Shown here one piece after another: positions 1-5,457 of a stretch of 10,445 nucleotides of DNA. The notes under the pieces are model-generated. The model was not told the origin of the DNA and did no database searches. It was given only the letters and a program-made list of their open reading frames with translations. The first letter of the stretch is position 1; each line of letters opens with the position of its first letter. Origin of the DNA: Lentisphaeria bacterium (GTDB lineage Bacteria > Verrucomicrobiota > Lentisphaeria > JABSQK01 > UBA12247); contig DMTJ01000531.1 of NCBI GenBank assembly GCA_003477185.1, positions 1-10,445 of the forward strand. Reading direction: 5' to 3'. Both the position numbers and the translations under genes were made by a program.

Positions 1-621
1 GTCCGGAACGCGCTCTCGACCAAGATTGGCCTCGATAACCTCTATGGGCGCTCCCTGAAATCATTGCGCCTGGAGCTGCTGGAAAAATTGCCGATTCGCG
101 AAGCAGAGATTCGTCGGGTGGTTCCCAATCGTTTGAAGGTCAAAGTGTATGGCCGGAACCCGGTCGCGCGCTTGCCCGGGGGCTTTGCCTTGCTGGACGC
201 GGAAGCTGTCGTCCTGCCATATTATGAGAGCCCGCGGGTTACCGACCTGCCCGCGATTACGGGAATTCGCGGCCTCAAATCATTCTCGCCAAGGGACTCG
301 ATGAAGGATAACCGGTTGTTGGTCAAGGCCCTCTATTTTTTGCAATGTCACGATGAGATGGGAGCTGGCTTGGGGATTGAGGTCGACTTTATCAAACTCG
401 AGCCAGCTTTGAGCCAGCTGCATGTCTATGTCCGCGAAAATACGCGGCTGAAGATTCGGCAGCACGCCGTAATCCGGCTGCCCGATCGCAATATCGAGGA
501 GCAATACGGAAAGGCGCTGGAGATCCTGCGGCTGCGCTCCGAGAAGGGCCTCGCATCCGCTGATATCGATGCGACCTATCGCCGTCGAATCCCCGTCCGC
601 AAGACACGCCAGGAAATCTGA
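1..621 (+). CDS. ftsQ: FtsQ-like cell division protein, 3' part
   Basis: The frame is open from the first base, so the true start lies upstream; the TTG at 64 is internal. FtsQ proteins are inner-membrane proteins whose periplasmic POTRA and beta domains link FtsB/FtsL to the divisome. The cytoplasmic tail and membrane helix are missing here. The visible part opens with a POTRA-like segment of about 55 codons (a KLPIREAEIRRVVPNRLKV stretch ending in a 'GRNPVARL' strand, as in FtsQ). It is followed by 'ALLDAEAVVLP', matching the FtsQ 'liD..G.v.p' strand, and a beta-rich domain ending in 'IDATYRRRIPVR', like the closing 'vDlRY' strand of FtsQ. No ftsA or ftsZ follows, so this is the last gene of its cluster in this window. 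The family call rests on topology and scattered motifs. Another POTRA protein is possible but less likely. Confidence 0.68.
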   Translation, partial: VRNALSTKIGLDNLYGRSLKSLRLELLEKLPIREAEIRRVVPNRLKVKVYGRNPVARLPGGFALLDAEAVVLPYYESPRVTDLPAITGIRGLKSFSPRDSMKDNRLLVKALYFLQCHDEMGAGLGIEVDFIKLEPALSQLHVYVRENTRLKIRQHAVIRLPDRNIEEQYGKALEILRLRSEKGLASADIDATYRRRIPVRKTRQEI

Positions 622-875
622 TACGGATGCGGCGACAAATCGCAGGGCAATCTGACGACTTGGATTTTGAATGCTGTGGTGGGGCGGCTCTCAGCAAGTC
701 TCTGCTGGCATCGTCGGCTGAGGCCATAATGCCACAGCGCCAAAAGACTGTTGCCCAGTGGGGTTAGTTTTGGTCTTGCTGTACTCAGATATGACTCGCC
801 GACACTGCCCCGTAATACTCAAATCATAGCAATCAGATGCACTGCTATTTATCGCCGCATCATTAGGAGCCCAAC
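622..875. other. Intergenic region, 254 bases, no gene seen
   Basis: No credible coding frame was found. The region contains a nested imperfect inverted repeat. The outer arms are GCTGTGG (673-679) and CCACAGC (732-738). The inner arms are GGCTCTCAGC (686-695) and GCTGAGGCC (717-725), which pair with one bulged base. There is no T-run after the structure, so it is not a typical intrinsic terminator. It lies about 50 bases after the ftsQ-like stop and could be an mRNA 3' structure or a decayed repeat. No convincing -10/-35 pair was found ahead of the next gene. Confidence 0.4.
864..869 (+). promoter_or_regulatory. Ribosome binding site fixing a TTG start
   Basis: TAGGAG lies six bases before the TTG at 876. 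An in-frame TAG at 864-866 closes the frame just upstream, and no ATG or GTG lies between them and the conserved part of the protein. The site therefore decides the unusual TTG start. Confidence 0.65.
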
Positions 876-1265
876 TTGTATACCAAAACCGTCCGTGAGT
901 TCACCACCGCCTGCCAACCCGACCTGCCCACGACCCCAACTCCACTGAGCACCGACGGCGTCGCCTTTATCCGCCAGATGGTCATTGACGAGCTGGACGA
1001 ACTGGCCGAAGCCGAGACCCCAGTAGACCAGGCCGACGCCTTGGTCGATGCCATCTACTACATTTGCGACTGCGCCGTGCGCCATGGCATGAACCTGGAT
1101 CCGCTGTTCAGGATCGTGCACCAGGCCAACATGGGGAAAGTTGTCGACGGCCGCGTCTTGCGTCGAGAAGACGGCAAGATCATGAAGCCCGCAAATTGGC
1201 AGCCGCCCGAGCCGCAAATCCTGGCCGAGATGCAGCGCCAGAGCGAGCATGGCTCCTTCAGCTGA
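876..1265 (+). CDS. MazG/PRA-PH-like nucleotide pyrophosphohydrolase
   Basis: This 129-residue cytoplasmic protein belongs to the all-alpha NTP pyrophosphohydrolase superfamily (MazG, HisE/PRA-PH, dUTPase-2). The family hydrolyses nucleoside or phosphoribosyl triphosphates to monophosphate plus pyrophosphate using acid-bound Mg2+. The metal-binding pattern is visible: E39-x-x-E42 in 'VIDELDELAEA', then D54 and D58 in 'DQADALVDAIYYI'. After these come 'RHGMNLDPLF', 'VHQANMGKV' and a 'KIMKPANWQPPEP' tail typical of a PRA-PH-like subgroup that often stands alone or is fused to other domains. It is not a confident HisE: no histidine gene is nearby, and the C-terminal tail differs from HisE. The start is TTG with AGGAG six bases upstream. 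Its stop overlaps the start of the next, broken gene by 17 bases, which suggests the two once formed one translationally coupled unit. The substrate is unknown; house-cleaning of a damaged or modified nucleotide is a reasonable guess. Confidence 0.82.
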   Translation: MYTKTVREFTTACQPDLPTTPTPLSTDGVAFIRQMVIDELDELAEAETPVDQADALVDAIYYICDCAVRHGMNLDPLFRIVHQANMGKVVDGRVLRREDGKIMKPANWQPPEPQILAEMQRQSEHGSFS

Positions 1266-2414
1266 GCAAGCTGTTCCCGCCTCTCCCGCAAAACCCTCGC
1301 CACCGCGGCAGCTGTTACGCGTCTGCGTCTACAGCCTGCTGTTCGTTCTTTGCCTTTTTGGCGGAGGCGTCTTCTACCTGCTGCACAGCCATCCGGCGCC
1401 ACGCGAGTATGCCGTATGCGGGAGTTCCGAACGCCTCGGTGCAGATCTGGGCCGCGCCCGGGCGCGATCACTGCGTTTACTGCAGTGGCTCTACGTCAAG
1501 CCCGTGGTCTGTCTCGGGGATGAAAACCTGTTCCAGACCCGTAGCGCTGCTGTCAGCAAAATGCTCGATACCTTGCCCAAGCGATACGCCACGGAGCTGA
1601 CTGCGTTTGCGAACTCCGCAAACGTGAAGTTGCACGAGTTTTTCTACGCCAACTGCCTGCTGGACATGGGCAACGCCCGCGGTGGTTGCAGAAGCGCCGT
1701 CGTCGCGAGCGATGAAAAGTTGCTGCATGCGCACAATCTAGATTGGCAGAACCTCGGGGCTTGGGGAAATGATCGACCGTCATCCTGCGTCGTACTCCCG
1801 CCGGGGAGCGCTTCAAAACGGTTTCAGTCGAGTTCCCGGGCATGGTGGGCGCGCTGGATCTTATCAATGAGCATGGCATTGCGCTGTCCTTCAACCAATT
1901 GGGCTTTGGCCGCGCCGTTCCCACTGAGCCGGTCTTTATCACCATGTGCCGCATCGCCGAGCACTGCCGAACCTTCGCCGAGGCCGAAGCAGAGATTCTC
2001 ACTTGTCCATCAGGAATGCCTTTTCTGCTGACGCTCTCGTCTGCGAGCGAGCAGCGTGCTGCAGTTTTCGAGCGTCAGCGGAGTGAGATTGTGCGGCGCG
2101 ATCTTGCCGACGGCTGGGTGGCCGCCTGCAACCTCGCGCAGGGTGCGGATCGTGGCGAGACCGTACTCGACCAACAAATGGCCAGCGTCACGCCCAAGAA
2201 CGCGAAGGAGTTGATTGCCGTGCTCGGCGATGCACGAGTCTTGATGGATTCGAACATCTACAGCGTGATCTTCGATCACACCGGAAACCGGCTCTTGCTC
2301 GCCCCCGCGCTACGCCTGCCGCGCAGACCACCTTTCAGGATTAGATCCTGTTTCCTCGCCGAGATTGCAGCCTGGGGGAGCTCAGTGATCTGCAGATTTC
2401 CCAGGGTAAGATAG
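1249..2414 (+). pseudogene. Frameshifted C45-type acyltransferase/amidohydrolase
   Basis: The reading frame begins at ATG 1249, within the end of the pyrophosphohydrolase gene. It encodes a short N-terminus, a membrane helix (about residues 22-44) and a domain of the C45/NAAA-like Ntn-hydrolase type. In this family an internal Cys becomes the N-terminal nucleophile after self-cleavage, and the enzyme hydrolyses or transfers acyl groups on amides. The candidate nucleophile is C147 in 'ARGGCRSAVV', followed by 'HAHNLDW' (N163, D165). Family sequence then jumps from frame 1 to frame 3 near 1770-1780, where 'TVILRRTPAGERFKTVSVEF' resumes, and runs through 'GMVGALDLINEHGIALSFN' to 'NIYSVIFDHTGNRLLLAP'. 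A second jump to frame 2 occurs near 2303-2311, next to a run of five C, where 'TPAAQTTFQD' meets a TAG at 2342-2344. Both jumps fit loss of one base. The gene is probably decayed. Consensus errors are the alternative, since the neighbouring genes are intact. The end given is the stop of the frame-3 segment. Confidence 0.75.
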
Positions 2415-2445
2415 GAGGCTAGGGACTTTATTGGGGGCAGGCGGG

Positions 2446-2469
2446 AAGTTTGAAGGGAGAAGTTTGAAG
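2446..2469 (+). repeat. Direct copy of AAGTTTGAAGGGAGA repeat
   Basis: AAGTTTGAAGGGAGA at 2446-2460 is identical over 15 bases to the left arm of the hairpin at 2741-2755. It is followed at once by a partial copy, AGTTTGAAG (2461-2469). The reverse-strand block at 2764-2798 shows the same doubled pattern in inverse orientation. The sequence is purine-rich and looks like an intergenic repeat family. Confidence 0.7.
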
Positions 2470-2527
2470 TGTGAAAGGGCAGGCAGTCGCCTGCTGAATC
2501 GAAGCCCTGAATCCGCCAATTCTCTTA

Positions 2528-2623
2528 ATCCTGTCGAGCCTGTTTATCCCGTCTAAAACACATCCCGGGCAGGAAGCCAGCAGGGAGTAAGATTCTTGGC
2601 TGGATTAACAGGATCTACAGGAT
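2528..2623. repeat. 22-base imperfect inverted repeat
   Basis: The left arm (2528-2549, beginning ATCCTGTCGAGCCTGTTTATCC) and the right arm (2602-2623) pair at 19 of 22 positions around a 52-base centre. The right arm contains GGATTAACAGGATCTACAGG. The arms have an internal period: ATCCTGT, CCTGTT and ATCC recur about every 9-11 bases. The form resembles 'ggattaacaggatttacagga' intergenic elements that I recall from PVC and related genomes. That family link is from memory and untested. Confidence 0.6.
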
Positions 2624-2740
2624 CCAATCTAGTCTAACTCCCGCAGGCTGAGAAACTGGGGAGGGGAGCTCGGTTGTGGGATGGCTCCAATTGACGCGCA
2701 AGCAGAAGACTGGTGTGCGAATCACGCTTTCCCTCCGGGA

Positions 2741-2778
2741 AAGTTTGAAGGGAGACTTCATTTTCTCCCTTCAAACTT
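2741..2778. repeat. Perfect 15-base hairpin from repeat family
   Basis: AAGTTTGAAGGGAGA (2741-2755) and TCTCCCTTCAAACTT (2764-2778) are perfect reverse complements around an 8-base loop (2756-2763). The right arm continues into CAAACTTCCCCCTTCTCCC, an extended inverse copy of the same repeat. No T-run follows in either direction, so this is better read as a head-to-head pair of repeat units than as a standard terminator, though it lies between convergent genes. Confidence 0.75.
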
Positions 2779-2868
2779 CAAACTTCCCCCTTCTCCCTTC
2801 CTCGGCGCGCTCTCTGTACCACGCTTCTCCCCAGAATACAGATTCGGACTCTCTCCCACTGAGGCCGG

Positions 2869-3672
2869 TCAGTTTCCCTGTTGCATCAGGGCATCCATCC
2901 CTGCGACCGGCGGGTTGTTGCGCGTCCAAAGAGGCCCGTAACTGCCGTAATCGAACTTGATGACATGACCGTCAGACATCAGCACGGGAGCTACGCCGTT
3001 GCCGCCGTGAAAGGAGACGCCATTCTGATTCCAGCCCCACCCAGACAGGTTGAAGATGGGGTCGGTCAGCAAGGGAATCGAAGAGTACCCATCCCAGCCA
3101 TTGACTCGGTCGAACGTAGGATAGATGATGATCTGCCTCACCCGCCGCCGAAGAGACCAATGCGGTGGCGTGAACCCTTGATAGGAGCCGCCGTGTGACG
3201 TGCTCGTTGTTGGGCCCCAGGAAGCTGCGGCTGATTCAGGGATCGTGATGGCCGGACAAAAATACAGGTCCTCGTTTTCTCCGAGGTAGGGGGCCAAATA
3301 GCCCCCATCCGATCCGCGCCCGTGATAGGGGCCCCGATACCTGTATGCGCCGAAATTTCCTTCGGTTAGGTTCTCAAGCATGCTCTTGTAGGTCTGGCTG
3401 GGGAGCCAACTCGTTCCGATGTGATCATCGTAGTCAGCCGCGTAGAATTCGATCAAAAGGCCATACTGTTTCAGGTTGTTCATGCAATCGGTCATTCTCG
3501 CAGAATCTCTGGCCTTGGCGAGGGCTGGCAGGAGCAGGGAGGCTAGGATGGCAATGATCAGGATCACGACTAATAGCTCGATCAAGGTAAAGGGCCAGGC
3601 TGCCCTGGTTGGCAGGGGGCCTCGAATGCCAAACCGGTTCTGGGCTGGGAGATGCGTGTGATGTGGCGTCAC
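2869..3672 (-). CDS. Type IV/II pseudopilin-like secreted protein
   Basis: This 267-residue protein has a prepilin N-methylation helix, '[19 protein letters not shown]', starting at F28 with the conserved Glu at mature +5 (E32). A globular domain follows, ending in H222 and 'MSDGHV' (D234-G235). This is the H-x-DG type seen in the very numerous PVC pseudopilin-like proteins (DUF1559-related), with 11 residues between H and DG where nine is common. Such proteins are thought to be processed by a PilD-like peptidase and exposed at the envelope; their function is poorly known. The residue before the cleavage point is Pro (P27) instead of the usual Gly or tolerated Ala. The 27-residue leader is basic and Pro-rich. 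The start is GTG, with GAGG six bases upstream. The gene stands alone on its strand with no secretion genes nearby. Confidence 0.85.
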   Translation of the reverse strand: MTPHHTHLPAQNRFGIRGPLPTRAAWPFTLIELLVVILIIAILASLLLPALAKARDSARMTDCMNNLKQYGLLIEFYAADYDDHIGTSWLPSQTYKSMLENLTEGNFGAYRYRGPYHGRGSDGGYLAPYLGENEDLYFCPAITIPESAAASWGPTTSTSHGGSYQGFTPPHWSLRRRVRQIIIYPTFDRVNGWDGYSSIPLLTDPIFNLSGWGWNQNGVSFHGGNGVAPVLMSDGHVIKFDYGSYGPLWTRNNPPVAGMDALMQQGN

Positions 3673-3678
3673 TTAAAA

Positions 3679-3682
3679 CCTC
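3679..3682 (-). promoter_or_regulatory. Ribosome binding site of pseudopilin gene
   Basis: On the minus strand GAGG is followed by six bases (TTTTAA) and then GTG at 3672. The nearby ATG (AUG-AGG-UUU-UAA) is closed by a stop codon after three codons, so GTG is the start that opens the long frame. Confidence 0.5.
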
Positions 3683-3779
3683 ATGAACGGCCATAGATTG
3701 CGAAAAATTCCCAGCCAACGCGGGAGCCAGGTTTTAGCTCGGAGAGAACAGGACTGTAGTCGTGGACTGGTGATCGGGT

Positions 3780-3808
3780 AGCATATAGCGGCTAGATCAT
3801 TACTACAA
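3780..3808 (-). promoter_or_regulatory. Possible sigma70-like promoter for pseudopilin
   Basis: On the minus strand TTGTAG (3803-3808) and TATGCT (3780-3785) are separated by 17 bases, about 110 bases ahead of the GTG start. The -35 match is only partial (TTG conserved) and the -10 matches 4 of 6. Two AGCGGCTA direct repeats 21 bases apart (3787-3794 and 3808-3815) overlap this element and could be operator half-sites. Weak evidence. Confidence 0.22.
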
Positions 3809-4040
3809 GCGGCTACACAGAAGTCATAAGGCTACTTGGGTGTTTGAGTTTGAGGGTGGGGCCAGTCAGGAATAGTCATTTGCATCGGCTCCCGTCAGGT
3901 CCCTATTTTATTCCTCGGAGGGAAGAGGAGATAAGGGGAGCGTGCTGGGGGAGCGGATATTTCTAAGGGAGAGAAGGAGGATGGCTGGGAGCGCGGCCCG
4001 GCTGGCATCTTCGCGCCGTGCAGGGCAGGGAGAAGGAGAA

Positions 4041-4095
4041 TTTTGCCACAGAGAGAGCACAGAGGGCACCGAGGAAACGAAGGGGAAAGAGGAGG
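4041..4095 (+). repeat. CCACAGAG-type intergenic repeat element
   Basis: The segment begins TTTTGCCACAGAGAGAGCAC and continues through repeated 'cacagaggg', 'caccgagga' and 'aaacgaagg' units with a period of about 9-10 bases. I recall very similar 'GCCACAGAG...CACAGAGG' elements scattered between genes in Verrucomicrobia, Planctomycetes and some other phyla. That recognition is from memory. Only one copy is visible here. Confidence 0.5.
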
Positions 4096-4171
4096 AGTGC
4101 CTCGACAGTGGTAGGTAAGGCGAATGATGGTAGCCTTCCACGAGCCAGAATAATCGCAACTCAGAGTGCCC

Positions 4172-5392
4172 ATGCCAGTCTCCCCATCGCCTAAGCTTGC
4201 TGAGCGCTCCTTTGGCGCATTCGTCGGGACTCAATTCCTGGGTGCGTTCAACGACAACATTTTTAAGCAGCTAATCCTGCTGCTGGCGCTCTCACATGGC
4301 GATATCCAGGGCTATGCGATGATCGTCTTCGCGCTGCCGTTTATCTGCTTCTCGGGCTATGCGGGGCAGTTGTCGGAGAAATACTCGAAGACCGCGATCA
4401 TGCGGGCGTCGAAGATTGCCGAGATGGTGATCATGGGGATAGCCGCGTACGGATTCTACACCCAAAGCATCAGCTTCCTGTTGATCAGCCTCTTCTTTAT
4501 GGGGGCGCAATCGACCTATTTCAGCCCGGCAAAGTTTGGTGTCATCCCAGAGCTCGTGCAGGACAAAGTGTTAGTTGCGGCCAATGGCGTGGTGCAAATG
4601 ACCAGCTTTGGGGCGATCATTCTGGGAACGGCTTCGGCCGGCTTTCTGAAGGCCAATCTTGACGGGCAGTTGGGCTATGCGGGGCTGTGTTGCGTGGGGA
4701 TCTCAGTGCTTGGGATCATCGCGGTCTGGATCATCGTACCGCGTCCGGCCAACCTGCCAGATCAAAAATTCGCGATGAACCCGTTTTCACGGGTCACGTT
4801 CACGCTCAAGGAAATCGCGAAAGACCGGCCGCTGCTGTTGGCGGTCATCGCCAATGCCTTCTTCTATTTCTCTGGCTCACTAGTGATTCAGATTATTAAT
4901 AGCTATGGCATCAACCTTTTGAAGCTCAATGAGTTGCAGGTATCGATGCTGCTGGTGACCTTGACTGGCGGGATCATGGCCGGGTGCCTTTTATCCGCGG
5001 TTATGCAAAAGCGATTGGGAGCTAAGTGGACGATTTTCTGGGGCGCGGTGGGGGCGGCTGTGATGCAAGGGGCGCTGGTCTTTCATACGATGCCACTCGG
5101 CGGAATCCGGGTGTTGCTGGGGCTGGCGGGTCTTTTCTCCGGCATTTACTTCGTGCCGATCGCGGCCTTTCTGCAGTCTCGCCCGGCGCTTGGCAGCAAG
5201 GGCGAGGTGCTGGCGGCAGCTGGCGTTTGCAGTTGGGTGGGAATTCTCTGCTCGGGGATCATTTGGCAAGTCTATGTGGGCCTGAGTATTGAGGCGAACT
5301 GGGGCTGGCTGCTACTGGCCGGCGGCTTGGTGGTGCTGCTGGTTACGCTGTTTCCCCGGCTTCGCGACCTTGAGATTCGCGATGAGCGCTAG
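4172..5392 (+). CDS. LplT-like MFS transporter (lysophospholipid flippase family)
   Basis: This protein of about 406 residues has roughly 12 hydrophobic segments and the hallmarks of the LplT/Aas-associated MFS branch: 'GAFNDNIFKQ' in helix 1 (F26-N29) and 'QSTYFSPAKFGVIPEL' (residues 113-128) after helix 4. In E. coli, LplT (about 397 residues) moves lysophospholipids inward across the inner membrane for re-acylation by Aas. Some PVC homologues are fused to, or sit beside, the acyltransferase. Here no acyltransferase or acyl-ACP synthetase is in the window, so the substrate is inferred only from the family. I chose ATG 4172, with a weak CAGAG five bases upstream. GTG 4166 would add two residues. 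The gene ends 65 bases before the ThuA-cytochrome gene; co-transcription is possible, but an AT-rich gap suggests a separate promoter. Confidence 0.83.
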   Translation: MPVSPSPKLAERSFGAFVGTQFLGAFNDNIFKQLILLLALSHGDIQGYAMIVFALPFICFSGYAGQLSEKYSKTAIMRASKIAEMVIMGIAAYGFYTQSISFLLISLFFMGAQSTYFSPAKFGVIPELVQDKVLVAANGVVQMTSFGAIILGTASAGFLKANLDGQLGYAGLCCVGISVLGIIAVWIIVPRPANLPDQKFAMNPFSRVTFTLKEIAKDRPLLLAVIANAFFYFSGSLVIQIINSYGINLLKLNELQVSMLLVTLTGGIMAGCLLSAVMQKRLGAKWTIFWGAVGAAVMQGALVFHTMPLGGIRVLLGLAGLFSGIYFVPIAAFLQSRPALGSKGEVLAAAGVCSWVGILCSGIIWQVYVGLSIEANWGWLLLAGGLVVLLVTLFPRLRDLEIRDER

Positions 5393-5431
5393 CTGGCCGA
5401 AAAGTAAAATTCGATTAATTTAACCTACTGC

Positions 5432-5437
5432 TATATT
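5432..5437 (+). promoter_or_regulatory. Possible -10 box ahead of ThuA-cytochrome gene
   Basis: TATATT (5432-5437) lies in an AT-rich stretch (about 5401-5440) between the MFS stop and the ThuA gene, 20 bases before ATG 5458. A TTCGAT 16 bases upstream (5410-5415) is only a poor -35. The local base composition, unlike the flanking coding DNA, is the main support for a promoter. Confidence 0.25.
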
Positions 5438-5440
5438 TGG

Positions 5441-5447
5441 AAGAGGA
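5441..5447 (+). promoter_or_regulatory. Ribosome binding site of ThuA-cytochrome gene
   Basis: AAGAGGA lies 10 bases before ATG 5458. It supports this ATG over the in-frame TTG at 5437, which would put the site inside the coding region and add a polar stretch ahead of a well-formed signal peptide. Confidence 0.5.
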
Positions 5448-5457
5448 CAACAGAACG

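Larger units (their letters stand above)
2415..2868. other. Repeat-rich intergenic region
   Basis: These 454 bases lie between the broken C45 gene (+) and the pseudopilin gene (-), whose 3' ends converge here. I see no credible gene; open frames across 2676-2960 are low-complexity and lack a ribosome site. The region holds two copies of an AAGTTTGAAGGGAGA repeat, an inverted copy of it, and a separate 22-base imperfect inverted repeat. These are listed individually. No obvious intrinsic terminator with a T-run was found, although the hairpin at 2741-2778 could end transcription from either side. Confidence 0.6.
3673..4171. other. Spacer with purine-rich tract between divergent genes
   Basis: These 499 bases separate the divergent pseudopilin (-) and MFS (+) genes. 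The part nearest the pseudopilin (3673-3900) is of mixed composition and holds a possible minus-strand promoter and three GGCTA boxes. From about 3911 to 4110 the plus strand is strongly purine-rich and contains a CCACAGAG-type repeat. Minus-strand frames through this tract (for example 3908-4234) read as Ser/Pro-rich low-complexity protein and are not credible genes. Confidence 0.6.

Noticed and set aside
849..1250. Minus-strand open frame of 133 codons
   Set aside because: Antisense shadow of the MazG/PRA-PH-like gene, whose metal-binding motifs are clear on the plus strand.
876..1265. Assignment of the small pyrophosphohydrolase as HisE
   Set aside because: No histidine genes are nearby and its C-terminal tail matches a different PRA-PH-like subgroup.
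2741..2778. Classical rho-independent terminator
   Set aside because: The stem is strong but no T-run follows on either strand, and the arms belong to a repeat present elsewhere in the spacer.
2676..2960. Plus-strand open frames in the repeat region
   Set aside because: They run through the hairpin repeat and into the antisense of the pseudopilin; composition is not protein-like.
3908..4234. Minus-strand open frame of 108 codons across the purine-rich spacer
   Set aside because: Its Ser/Pro/Leu-rich translation comes from the repeat tract, it overlaps the start of the MFS gene, and it has no family signal.
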